A stretch of 64,000 nucleotides of DNA, from assembly GCF_943913405.1 (NCBI RefSeq), contig NZ_CALTYA010000006.1, positions 46,094 through 110,093 of the forward strand, read 5' to 3'. The notes under the pieces were generated by a model. The model worked only from the letters and a program-made list of their open reading frames with translations. It was not told where the DNA came from and ran no database searches. Both the position numbers and the translations under genes were made by a program. Below are positions 7,647-16,017 of the stretch, one piece after another (within the stretch, counting starts at the first letter, position 1; the number at the start of each line of letters is the position of its first letter). Source of the DNA: an uncultured Flavobacterium sp. GTDB lineage: Bacteria; Bacteroidota; Bacteroidia; Flavobacteriales; Flavobacteriaceae.

Positions 7647-10600
7647 TTAAAATTCAACATTTAATCCCATTGCAAATGAACGAGGCGTTGGGTAACGACC
7701 ATTGTCAATATTCATGAAAAGTGCATCCTGGTTGAAAGAACCTACCTCTGGATCATACCCGCTGTAATTTGTAAACGTGTGCAGATTCTGAACACTAGCA
7801 TAAATTCTTAATCTTGTCAATTTCAATTTAGAAATTATATCATTCGGGATTGAATAACCTAATGTTACATTTTGTATTCTTAAGTAAGAACCATCTTCAA
7901 TATATCGGTCAGAAATTTTATTATTTGAATGACTTAAGGCATTTGTTGGTCTTGGCAAGCTAGCATCAGTATTTGTTGGAGAATAAAAATCAATTGCTTC
8001 TGCTAATTGGTTAGTATAAAGATTAGCATTCAAAGTTCCGGCTCTTCTTGTCAAGTTTAAGATATCGTTGCCCTGAGAACCTTGAAGAAAGATTGACAAG
8101 TCAATTCCTTTGTAACTAAAATTATTTGTAAATCCATAAGTAAAATCAGGATGTGGATTTCCAATAAAATCTAAATCTTTCTCATCTATATTTCCATTTC
8201 CATCAGTATCTCTATAAATTGCATCCCCTAGTTGTGGTCTGCTTCCATAATAAGTCCCAGTAAAAGCATCTAGCTGTTCTTGAGTTCTAAAAATACCTTC
8301 AAAATGATGTCCATAAAATAAGCCCATTGGCTGTCCAACAACTGTGTTAGTCACTGGAGCCGATGTAAAATCATTCAAAAGAATATCTTTTTGCAAAACT
8401 AAACCTTCTCTGATTTCAGTCACTTCATTTTTATATTTTGATATTACTAAAGTAGAATTCCAAGAAAAGGCGTTACCCGGTTTTGTAGAATAAGTCAAAG
8501 TAACATCAATACCTTTATTTTGCATTACACCAATATTAGAATATGGCGCTGCAATACCTCCATAATAAGAATCGCCACCTGTTAACATTAATGACAAAGG
8601 CAATTGGTATAAGAATTTTTCTGATTCTTTTTTGTAAACTTCTACAGTTGCACCTAATCTTGAATTAAATAAAGTAAAGTCAACTCCAAGATTTGTCTGT
8701 TTTGATTCTTCCCATTGCAAATTTGGGTTGGCATAATTTGAAGCTAAAAATGCACTTCCGATACCTGTTTGCGAAGTGTTTAAAACCACTCCATATCTGT
8801 AGTTTGGAATTTGCTGGTTTCCAGTTTCACCATATCCTATTTTAAACCTGATATTATCTACATAATCTCTTGTACTTTGCATAAAAGATTCATTAGATAA
8901 TTTCCATGATGCTGAGGCCGCAGGAAAATAACCCCACTTTTTACCCATTGCAAATTTACTTGAACCGTCAGCTCTCATCGATGCAGTAAAACTATACTTA
9001 TTATCAAAATCATAAATTACCCTTCCAAAATAAGAATATAATGAACTGCTTCCTAGATAATCAGTACTTGGCATCACTTGAGATGCTTCTGCTACGCTGA
9101 TTGTTTTAATATCATTACTCAAAAATCCTCTAGCTTCAAGAGCTGTTCCCTTCCATTTTGATTCATTTGCTTCTTGACCCGCCAAAAGTGTTATGCCACT
9201 TTTGCCTAAATTTGTTCTATAAGTCAATAAATTTTTCACATTAACAGAATACCAATCTTGTTTTCTTGTATTTAATACTGCATTTCTATTGCTTGCTTGC
9301 CCCCACTCATAAGTCGGCAAAAACTCTGTGTTTTCGCTAAATTCAGTGTTAGCACCAACCTCAAAACGATACTCTAAACCTTTTAATAACTTTGCCTCAG
9401 CATAGAAATTACCCAAGAAATTTTTACGAACTAATTCATTTGTCTTGCTTAAAGCAAGTGCTACTGGATTTGTAAATGTAATATTACTATCATTAACAGG
9501 AGGTCCTGCAAAAGTACCGTCTAAGTTTCTTACAGGAACATCTGGAGCAACTAATAAAGAAGTACTTACAATTCCGTTTGATTGACCATTTAATGTTAAG
9601 TCTTCATTAGTAATACCTGCAGAAATATTTACGCCAACCTTAAGCCAATCTTTCAGTTTTGCATCAACATTTGTTTTAAATGTATATCTTTTAAAACCAG
9701 AACCAACTATAGTTCCCTCTTGATCAGTATAGCTTCCTGATAAATAATAAGTAACACCTTCTTTACCTCCTGAAAAAGCCAACTGATGGTTTTTCAAAAC
9801 TGCTGTTTTATAAATTTCTTTTTGCCAATTTGTTCCTTTTCCAAGCAATTCTGGATGTGTAAATTCTACTCTTGGCTGCTGATTATATTCAAGTGCAATC
9901 GCATTTTGCAAGACAGCATACTCCTGCAAATTCATCGTTTTCAATAACCTTGTTTGCTCTTGAATTGACAAAAAAGTATCATAAGTAATTCTCCCTGTAC
10001 CCTTTTTTCCTGATTTTGTAGTAATAATTACAACACCATTTGCTCCTCTTGAACCATAAATTGCTGTAGCAGAAGCATCTTTCAAGATATCCATCGACTC
10101 AATGTCATTTGGATTTAGCATGGAAAGCGGACTAACGGCGTTACTGCCTTGATTGCTAAAATTGCTTCCTGCAATTGGCGTTCCATGTGTAGATTTATTG
10201 GTGGCATCTCCAGAAATCGGAATACCATCAATGACATACAACGGCTCATTAGATCCTGTTAATGATGAAGCACCACGAATTTTAACAGAAACAGCACTTC
10301 CTGGCTGTCCAGAGTTATTTGTTACCGTTACACCCGATGCTTTTCCTTGTAGCATCTGGTCAAAGCTTACTTGTGGAATGTTGGCAATATCAGTAGACTT
10401 AATAGTGGAAACAGAACCATTTACATCACTTTTTTTCTGGGTTCCATATCCAATAACAACTACTTCATCCAAATTTTCTACATTATCAGCTAAGGTAACA
10501 TTGATCGTTTTTCTATTGTTAACTGCAATTTCCTGCGTCACAAAACCGATAAATGATACAACCAATGTAGCATTTTGTGATGCCGAAACTGTAAATTTAC

Positions 10601-10799
10601 CATCAATGTCAGTAGTTACGCCAACTTGTGTATTTTTTACCGTAACCGAAACGCCTGGCAATGTCAATCCTTTTGAATCAGAAACGACACCACTTACAGA
10701 TTGTGCATTTAATGAATTAATTGAACCAAAAAACATCAGCATAAATAGCATTATGCAATTGAGCGTCCAATGGTTTGCATTGAGTAATGACTTCCTCAT
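7647..10799 (-). CDS. SusC/RagA-family TonB-linked outer-membrane transporter
   Basis: The 1050-residue transporter has a signal peptide ending LNAQ, then a carboxypeptidase-regulatory-like domain (VSGVVSDSKGLTLPGVSVTV ... TDIDGKFTV), a plug starting near VVVIGYGTQKKSDVNGSVST with the usual SusC motifs IRGASSLTGSNEPLYVIDGI and ATAIYGSRGANGVVIITTK, and a 22-strand barrel that ends in the aromatic residue of GLNVEF. It moves oligosaccharides across the outer membrane with TonB energy. It is the first gene of the left PUL arm. The upstream region holds a -7 element and the 18-bp motif shared with the right arm. Confidence 0.97.
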   Translation of the reverse strand: MRKSLLNANHWTLNCIMLFMLMFFGSINSLNAQSVSGVVSDSKGLTLPGVSVTVKNTQVGVTTDIDGKFTVSASQNATLVVSFIGFVTQEIAVNNRKTINVTLADNVENLDEVVVIGYGTQKKSDVNGSVSTIKSTDIANIPQVSFDQMLQGKASGVTVTNNSGQPGSAVSVKIRGASSLTGSNEPLYVIDGIPISGDATNKSTHGTPIAGSNFSNQGSNAVSPLSMLNPNDIESMDILKDASATAIYGSRGANGVVIITTKSGKKGTGRITYDTFLSIQEQTRLLKTMNLQEYAVLQNAIALEYNQQPRVEFTHPELLGKGTNWQKEIYKTAVLKNHQLAFSGGKEGVTYYLSGSYTDQEGTIVGSGFKRYTFKTNVDAKLKDWLKVGVNISAGITNEDLTLNGQSNGIVSTSLLVAPDVPVRNLDGTFAGPPVNDSNITFTNPVALALSKTNELVRKNFLGNFYAEAKLLKGLEYRFEVGANTEFSENTEFLPTYEWGQASNRNAVLNTRKQDWYSVNVKNLLTYRTNLGKSGITLLAGQEANESKWKGTALEARGFLSNDIKTISVAEASQVMPSTDYLGSSSLYSYFGRVIYDFDNKYSFTASMRADGSSKFAMGKKWGYFPAASASWKLSNESFMQSTRDYVDNIRFKIGYGETGNQQIPNYRYGVVLNTSQTGIGSAFLASNYANPNLQWEESKQTNLGVDFTLFNSRLGATVEVYKKESEKFLYQLPLSLMLTGGDSYYGGIAAPYSNIGVMQNKGIDVTLTYSTKPGNAFSWNSTLVISKYKNEVTEIREGLVLQKDILLNDFTSAPVTNTVVGQPMGLFYGHHFEGIFRTQEQLDAFTGTYYGSRPQLGDAIYRDTDGNGNIDEKDLDFIGNPHPDFTYGFTNNFSYKGIDLSIFLQGSQGNDILNLTRRAGTLNANLYTNQLAEAIDFYSPTNTDASLPRPTNALSHSNNKISDRYIEDGSYLRIQNVTLGYSIPNDIISKLKLTRLRIYASVQNLHTFTNYSGYDPEVGSFNQDALFMNIDNGRYPTPRSFAMGLNVEF

Positions 10800-10894
10800 A
10801 ATAAATTAGTTATTAGTTATATTTAGTAAATCTTAAAATATTTAAACATTAAATTCATATATATGCAATTAAAATGTCTAATTATTGACAAAAA

Positions 10895-10902
10895 CAAATT
10901 TA
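10895..10902 (-). promoter_or_regulatory. susC promoter -7 element TAAATTTG
   Basis: On the minus strand the sequence TAAATTTG fits the Bacteroidota -7 consensus TAnnTTTG. It lies about 96 nt before the susC start. No TTTG is present at the normal -33 distance; an operator-like motif occupies that position instead, consistent with an activator-dependent promoter. Confidence 0.6.
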
Positions 10903-10918
10903 CAGGAGATGTTAGCAA

Positions 10919-10966
10919 AACGTTAATATTATTTTATCATTTATTGATAATATTTCCTCTAACGTT
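10919..10966 (-). promoter_or_regulatory. susC operator region: shared 18-bp motif within an inverted repeat
   Basis: The minus-strand sequence TGATAAAATAATATTAAC (10939 to 10922) is identical over 18 bases to a sequence before the GH26 gene, and in both cases it ends exactly 19 nt upstream of a TAnnTTTG element. Here it lies inside an inverted repeat whose outer arms are AACGTTA (10919-10925) and TAACGTT (10960-10966), extendable with one gap to GCAAA(A)CGTTA. A likely binding protein is the adjacent AraC-family regulator; this is inference. Confidence 0.65.
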
Positions 10967-11072
10967 TGCGTAAATAATATAAGCGGTTGGTTTCTAAATA
11001 AAAAAACTCACGATAAAACATTAAAAAACAATGTCTTACGCAATAAAAGATAAAAAAAAGATGCAAAATACT

Positions 11073-11951
11073 TTAAAGAAAGCGTTTCAAGCCATGAAAC
11101 TCTTCACGATACTGGCTTGGTGTGGTATTTTTTACTCCCTTAAAAATTCGATTAAAATTGGCAATATTATTGAAGCCCGATTTAAAAGCAATTTCTGAAA
11201 TGCTCAAATCTTTTTCAACGAGCCATCTTGCTGCATATCCAACTCTGATGATATTTAAGTAATTGACAAAAGTGGTTCCTGTTCTTTTTTTTATGAACCT
11301 ATTAAAAGAAACCGGACTCATGTTGGCCACGCCAGAAACATCTTCCAAGCTAATTTTATTAGAAAAATTTTTCTGGACGAATTCATAAACTTGTTTCATT
11401 TTATCATCGTCTTCAAAAGTATCATAATCAATTGTATAAGTGGAGAGAAGACGCTGATTTCTAGAATTTGCCATGTCATGAAGAATTGAAATAATCTCCA
11501 AGAAATAATCCATTCCGTCTAATCTTGAGATTTTTACAATTCTTTCAGATAGCTCTTTTGCTGTTTTTTTTGAAAATAATATTCCGTGGATTGAGCGGTT
11601 GAACATGTCTTTTATCGGCATCATAATTCTTCGAGATAGCAAAGTATCATCAAAAAGATCATTGTGAAACTGAATCGTAATTTCGTGAATTTTCTTGTTT
11701 TTGCAATTGTGCAATTCCCAACCGTGGTATAAATTTGGGCCAACCAAAACCAATTCAATGTCATCAATTTCTTCTATGTGATCGCCAACAATTCGCTTGA
11801 CTCCTTTTCCATTTAAAATGAAGTTGATTTCATATTCAGGATGAAAATGGATTGGAAAATCGAATTTATCTTTCATTCTATCAAAGACAAGAAAGCTGTC
11901 TCCAGCAGAAAGCGGGGGAATTTCACGATAAAACTTTGTCATCTGATTCAT
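11073..11951 (-). CDS. AraC-family transcriptional regulator of the mannan PUL
   Basis: The 292-residue regulator has an N-terminal cupin-type sensor (about residues 15-100, with PIHFHPEYEINFILNGKG carrying the conserved His/Glu) and a C-terminal double helix-turn-helix (about 190-285, with ISLEDVSGVANMSPVSFNRF and LSISEIAFKSGFNNIANFNR, then TPSQYRE). It sits between the two divergent PUL arms, the usual place for a locus-specific activator. Cupin AraC proteins bind small sugars, so the inducer may be a cytoplasmic mannan breakdown product such as mannobiose or mannosyl-glucose; this is inference. The start could also be the third codon after 11951 (ATG at 11942). Confidence 0.9.
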   Translation of the reverse strand: MNQMTKFYREIPPLSAGDSFLVFDRMKDKFDFPIHFHPEYEINFILNGKGVKRIVGDHIEEIDDIELVLVGPNLYHGWELHNCKNKKIHEITIQFHNDLFDDTLLSRRIMMPIKDMFNRSIHGILFSKKTAKELSERIVKISRLDGMDYFLEIISILHDMANSRNQRLLSTYTIDYDTFEDDDKMKQVYEFVQKNFSNKISLEDVSGVANMSPVSFNRFIKKRTGTTFVNYLNIIRVGYAARWLVEKDLSISEIAFKSGFNNIANFNRIFKGVKNTTPSQYREEFHGLKRFL

Positions 11952-11987
11952 ATCTGTAATTTTGAGTGCAATTATATGATATAAATT

Positions 11988-12032
11988 TGATAAAATAATA
12001 TTAACCTCAATTTATTTGGTAGTCTATCTTTG
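11988..12032 (+). promoter_or_regulatory. GH26 operon promoter: shared 18-bp motif plus -7 element
   Basis: TGATAAAATAATATTAAC at 11988-12005 repeats the susC-upstream motif exactly. It is followed after 19 bases by TATCTTTG (12025-12032), a good match to the -7 consensus TAnnTTTG. A -33 TTTG at normal spacing is absent, as at susC. The predicted transcript has a leader of about 135 nt before the GH26 start at 12174. Confidence 0.7.
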
Positions 12033-12173
12033 AAGTTTAAGAATAAATTGCATCATAAAAATTTAATTCTTAAAATTTAATTGACAAAATATTACGAAAT
12101 TCACAATACTTATATAATTTAATCCAACAATTAAATTATTTAAATACTTGGTTTTCAAATGAAAATATAATTT

Positions 12174-13322
12174 ATGACTATTAAAAAATACTATCTTTTT
12201 GCCTTAAGCGTTTTGGCCATTTCTTGCAAAACAAAAGCGCAAGACATTCAAAAAGTACAATTATCTGATACTAAAGCGACAACTGAAACCAAAAACCTGT
12301 TTCAAAACCTAAACAAGCTTAAAGAAAAAGGGTTTATGTTCGGACACCAAGATGATTTGGCATACGGCGTTAACTGGAAATATGAAGCTGGACGAAGCGA
12401 TATAAAAGACGTTACCGGGGATTATCCTGCCATTTATGGCTGGGATTTGGGAGGTCTCGAAAATAATTCAGAAAACAATCTTGACGGTGTTCCTTTCAAA
12501 AAAATGAAACAATATATTAAGGACGTTTATGATCGCGGTGGCGTAAATACGATCAGCTGGCACCAAAATAATCCTTTGACAGGAAAAGATTCTTGGGACA
12601 CGACTCCAAATTCATTGGTTTCTGTTTTGCCAAACGGAGAAAAACATGAAAAATTCAACGAATGGCTTGACAAATCGGCCAAATTCTTTCTTTCCTTAAA
12701 AGGAAGCGATGGCAAATTGATTCCTATTTTATACCGACCTTATCACGAATTGACCGGAACTTGGTTTTGGTGGTGCCAAAACAACGCAACTCCAGAAGAA
12801 TTCAAGATTTTATGGAAATATACGGTTGATTATCTGAAGAAAAAAGGCGTGCATAATTTGATTTACGTTTACAATACTTCTGATTTCAAAACCAAAGAAG
12901 ATTTCTTAAAGTATTATCCTGGAAACGATTATGCTGATATTTTAAGTTTTGACACCTACCAATATGAAGATCCTACAGTTAGCCAAAGTTTTGAGCAAAA
13001 TGTAAACCGCCAATTTTCAATTATTGACGAAATTGCCAAAGAAAACAACAAGCTGATTGCCTTTGCTGAAACGGGTTACGAGCAAATTCCATACAACAAA
13101 TGGTGGACAGAAACTTTAATGAAATCCATCGGAAAATACAAAATTTCATTCGTTGTTGCTTGGAGAAATCACGGTTATAATGAATACATGAATCCGCCAA
13201 AAATGCATTATTATGTTCCGTATAAAGGACATCCGAATGAACAAGATTTCATAGATTTTTACAATTTAAAATCCACTTTGTTCCAATCTGATGTAACCAA
13301 AGAAAATTTATATAAAAAATAA
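12174..13322 (+). CDS. GH26 endo-beta-1,4-mannanase, lipoprotein
   Basis: The 382-residue enzyme has a lipobox (LAISC, Cys18) and a single GH26 domain. Family motifs are KGFMFGHQDD near the N terminus, Glu192 as acid/base in YRPYHELTGTWFWW, and Glu299 as nucleophile in LIAFAETGYE; the His-Glu pair is characteristic of clan A GH26. It resembles the Bacteroides fragilis ManA type, which releases mannobiose, and as there it opens an operon with symporter, GH130 phosphorylase and 2-epimerase genes. Location is probably periplasmic or at the outer-membrane surface. It is the first gene after the divergent control region. Confidence 0.93.
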   Translation: MTIKKYYLFALSVLAISCKTKAQDIQKVQLSDTKATTETKNLFQNLNKLKEKGFMFGHQDDLAYGVNWKYEAGRSDIKDVTGDYPAIYGWDLGGLENNSENNLDGVPFKKMKQYIKDVYDRGGVNTISWHQNNPLTGKDSWDTTPNSLVSVLPNGEKHEKFNEWLDKSAKFFLSLKGSDGKLIPILYRPYHELTGTWFWWCQNNATPEEFKILWKYTVDYLKKKGVHNLIYVYNTSDFKTKEDFLKYYPGNDYADILSFDTYQYEDPTVSQSFEQNVNRQFSIIDEIAKENNKLIAFAETGYEQIPYNKWWTETLMKSIGKYKISFVVAWRNHGYNEYMNPPKMHYYVPYKGHPNEQDFIDFYNLKSTLFQSDVTKENLYKK

Positions 13323-13351
13323 TCCCAATTCTAAACCCCTCAAAATTAAAC

Positions 13352-14743
13352 ATGAGCGAAAAAGTAAGTTTAAAAGAAAAAATCGGATACGGTCTTGGAG
13401 ACGCCGCTTCTTCAATGTTTTGGAAAATATTCAGCATGTATCTGATGTTTTTTTACACCGATGTCTTCGGGTTAGCGCCCGCTGTTGTTGGAACCATGTT
13501 TTTGATTACCAGAATTTGGGATTCCTGCTTTGACCCAATCGTTGGAATCATTGCCGACCGAACAAAATCCCGCTGGGGAAAATTCAGGCCTTACCTTTTG
13601 TGGGTTGCAATTCCTTTTGCCGTGATTGGAATCATGACGTTTTATGTTCCTGATTTTGATGAAAAAGGAAAAATAATTTACGCCTACATCACTTATTCTT
13701 TGATGATGATGGTTTATTCGATGATCAATGTGCCGTATGCTTCATTGCTTGGCGTAATGTCTTCCGATAGAAAAGTGAGAACAACTTTATCATCTTATCG
13801 CATGGTTTTTGCCTTCGGCGGAAGCCTTTTGGCACTTTGGCTTTTGGAACCGTTGGTACTTTATTTTGGTGGAAACTTAAACTCAAAAACGGGCTGGCTG
13901 ACTACAATTATAATCTTCGGAGTAATCACAACGCTGTTTTTCTGGGGCTGTTTTTATTTTACAAAAGAACGCGTACAGCCGATTGCTGATGAAAAAACAA
14001 ACTTGAAGGAAGACTTGAACGACTTGCTAAAAAACAGACCTTGGTGGATATTATTGGGTGCCGGAATCGGAGCTTTGATTTTCAATTCCATCAGAGACGG
14101 CGCTGCAGTTTATTATTTTAAATATTATGTAAGCAATACGGTAAATTTCAGTTTCAATATTTTCGGCGAAACTTTTGCCATGACACCAACATCGCTATAC
14201 TTGGTTTTAGGACAAGCCGCAAATATCATCGGAGTTATTGCCGCAACACCAATTGCAAACAAAATAGGAAAGAAAAATACCTTTTTCGGAGCCATGGCTT
14301 TGGCCGCGATCTTAAGCGTAGTTTTCTATTTCTTCGGAAAAGACGATGCGTTTTTGATCATGCTTTTCCAAGTATTCATCAGCATTTGTGCCGGATGTAT
14401 TTTCCCTTTGATTTGGTCAATGTATGCAGACAGCGCCGATTATTCTGAATGGAAACAAGGAAGACGCGCCACCGGATTAATTTTCTCAGCTTCATCGATG
14501 TCACAAAAATTTGGCTGGACGATCGGAGGCGCCGCAACCGGATGGCTACTAGGTTTCTATGGTTTCCAAGCTAATGTTGAACAAAGTGACTTAACTCAAA
14601 ACGGAATACAATTAATGCTGAGCTTGCTTCCGGCTGCGGCCGCAATAATTTCTGTACTGTTCATTCTTTTTTATCCTTTGACAGAAGAAAAATTACAGAC
14701 AATTGAGCAAGACTTAAACGATAAAAGAAATACAATAAATTAA
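13352..14743 (+). CDS. Sugar:cation symporter, GPH family (major facilitator superfamily)
   Basis: The 463-residue membrane protein has about 12 transmembrane helices. The start KIGYGLGDAASSMFWKIFS, the loop RIWDSCFDPIVGIIADRTKS followed by RWGKFRPY, and the late motif MYADSADYSEWKQGRRATG are characteristic of glycoside-pentoside-hexuronide:cation symporters (MelB-like). It lies 29 bases after the mannanase and 17 bases before the GH130 gene. By analogy with the B. fragilis mannan operon it should carry beta-1,4-mannobiose, or a similar disaccharide, across the inner membrane with Na+ or H+. Confidence 0.93.
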   Translation: MSEKVSLKEKIGYGLGDAASSMFWKIFSMYLMFFYTDVFGLAPAVVGTMFLITRIWDSCFDPIVGIIADRTKSRWGKFRPYLLWVAIPFAVIGIMTFYVPDFDEKGKIIYAYITYSLMMMVYSMINVPYASLLGVMSSDRKVRTTLSSYRMVFAFGGSLLALWLLEPLVLYFGGNLNSKTGWLTTIIIFGVITTLFFWGCFYFTKERVQPIADEKTNLKEDLNDLLKNRPWWILLGAGIGALIFNSIRDGAAVYYFKYYVSNTVNFSFNIFGETFAMTPTSLYLVLGQAANIIGVIAATPIANKIGKKNTFFGAMALAAILSVVFYFFGKDDAFLIMLFQVFISICAGCIFPLIWSMYADSADYSEWKQGRRATGLIFSASSMSQKFGWTIGGAATGWLLGFYGFQANVEQSDLTQNGIQLMLSLLPAAAAIISVLFILFYPLTEEKLQTIEQDLNDKRNTIN

Positions 14744-14760
14744 TTACAGAATACAAGATT

Positions 14761-15957
14761 ATGACTACAATAACTACCTCCCAAATTTTCCAAGAAAGAA
14801 AAAATAAATTGGAAAATGAGCACCAGCAATTGATAGAAAGAAAAAATGAACCGCAAGCTGTTGCCGGAAACGGAATCTTTGAACGTTACCAATATCCTGT
14901 TGTAACTGCTGCCCATGCACCTTTGACTTGGCGTTTTGACTTTAATGAAAATGCAAATCCGTTTCTTCAGGAACGCATTGCAATCAATGCAGCTTTTAAT
15001 GCTGGAGCAATGAAATTCAACGGAAAATATATCCTTTGCGTTCGTGTGGAAGGCGCTGACAGAAAATCATTTTTCTCCATTGCCGAAAGCCCGAATGGTG
15101 TTGATAATTTTAAATTTTGGGATAAGCCAGTCGTAATTCCTCAAATTGAAGGAAATCCAGATACTAACGTGTACGATATGCGTTTGGTACAGCACGAAGA
15201 CGGTTTTATCTACGGGATTTTTTGTACCGAAAGAAAAGATCCAAATGCTGCAAAAGGAGATACAAGTTCCGCAATCGCAAATGCTGGAATTGTTCGTACC
15301 AAAGATTTACTGACTTGGGAAAGGCTTCCTGATTTGATTTCAAACACGGGACAACAAAGAAATGTTGTGCTTCATCCAGAATTTTTAGACGGAAAATATG
15401 CGTTGTACACACGTCCGCAGGATGGTTTCATCGATGTTGGAAACGGTGGCGGAATAGGTTTAGGATATATCGACGACATGAACAATCCTGTTGTAAACGA
15501 TGAAAAAATTATCTTTGGAAAAGTCTATCATACGATTTATGAATTAAAAAATGGCCTTGGTCCCGCTCCAATTAAAACGGAAAAAGGCTGGCTGCATTTG
15601 GCACATGGCGTTCGAAATACTGCCGCTGGCTTGCGTTATACTTGCTATGTTTTTATGACCGATTTGAATGATATTTCAAAAGTAACTCACGTTCCAGCCG
15701 GACACTTTTTAGCTCCAGAAAATGAAGAAAGAGTCGGTGATGTTTCTAACGTAATTTTCGCCAACGGATGGATTGAAGACAACGACGGAAAGATTTTTAT
15801 ATATTACGCTTCCTCTGATACCAGAATGCACGTTGCCGTTTCATCGGTTGAAAAATTAGTTGATTATGTAACAAACACGCCACAAGATACTTTTACATCA
15901 GCTGGTTCTGTGCAAAATATTATCAAATTAGTGGACAGTAATAACTCGTTGGTATAA
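14761..15957 (+). CDS. GH130_1 4-O-beta-D-mannosyl-D-glucose phosphorylase
   Basis: This 398-residue cytoplasmic protein has no signal peptide and shows the five-bladed propeller pattern of GH130. The catalytic proton donor is expected at Asp139 in TNVYDMRLVQHEDG; other family segments are NAAFNAGAMKFNGKYILCVRVEG and AHGVRNTAAGLRYTCYVFMTDL. Length and motifs fit subfamily 1, whose characterised member from B. fragilis phosphorolyses mannosyl-1,4-glucose to alpha-mannose-1-phosphate and glucose. The immediate neighbours (symporter before, 2-epimerase after) supply exactly that substrate, which supports the specific assignment. Confidence 0.94.
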   Translation: MTTITTSQIFQERKNKLENEHQQLIERKNEPQAVAGNGIFERYQYPVVTAAHAPLTWRFDFNENANPFLQERIAINAAFNAGAMKFNGKYILCVRVEGADRKSFFSIAESPNGVDNFKFWDKPVVIPQIEGNPDTNVYDMRLVQHEDGFIYGIFCTERKDPNAAKGDTSSAIANAGIVRTKDLLTWERLPDLISNTGQQRNVVLHPEFLDGKYALYTRPQDGFIDVGNGGGIGLGYIDDMNNPVVNDEKIIFGKVYHTIYELKNGLGPAPIKTEKGWLHLAHGVRNTAAGLRYTCYVFMTDLNDISKVTHVPAGHFLAPENEERVGDVSNVIFANGWIEDNDGKIFIYYASSDTRMHVAVSSVEKLVDYVTNTPQDTFTSAGSVQNIIKLVDSNNSLV

Positions 15958-15982
15958 TAATTTCAGATTTAAAAACTTTGCG

Positions 15983-15998
15983 TCCCGAAGCTTCGGGA
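15983..15998 (+). other. 16-bp perfect palindrome between GH130 and epimerase genes
   Basis: TCCCGAAG followed by its exact complement CTTCGGGA sits in the 60-base gap between the two genes, followed by TTGCGTTTAAAAAAAC. Without a T-run it is not a classical terminator; it may be a transcript-stabilising hairpin inside the operon. Confidence 0.5.
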
Positions 15999-16017
15999 TT
16001 GCGTTTAAAAAAACAAA

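Noticed and set aside
10153..10809. 218-codon plus-strand open frame opposite the 5' part of susC
   Set aside because: It lies fully antisense to a well-supported SusC gene, has no family signature and its length follows from susC codon usage.
10903..10919. TTTG 13 bases upstream of the susC -7 element as a -33 box (similar 13-base cases before 41341 and 48150)
   Set aside because: The spacing is too short compared with the usual 17-23 bases, so I did not call these as -33 elements.
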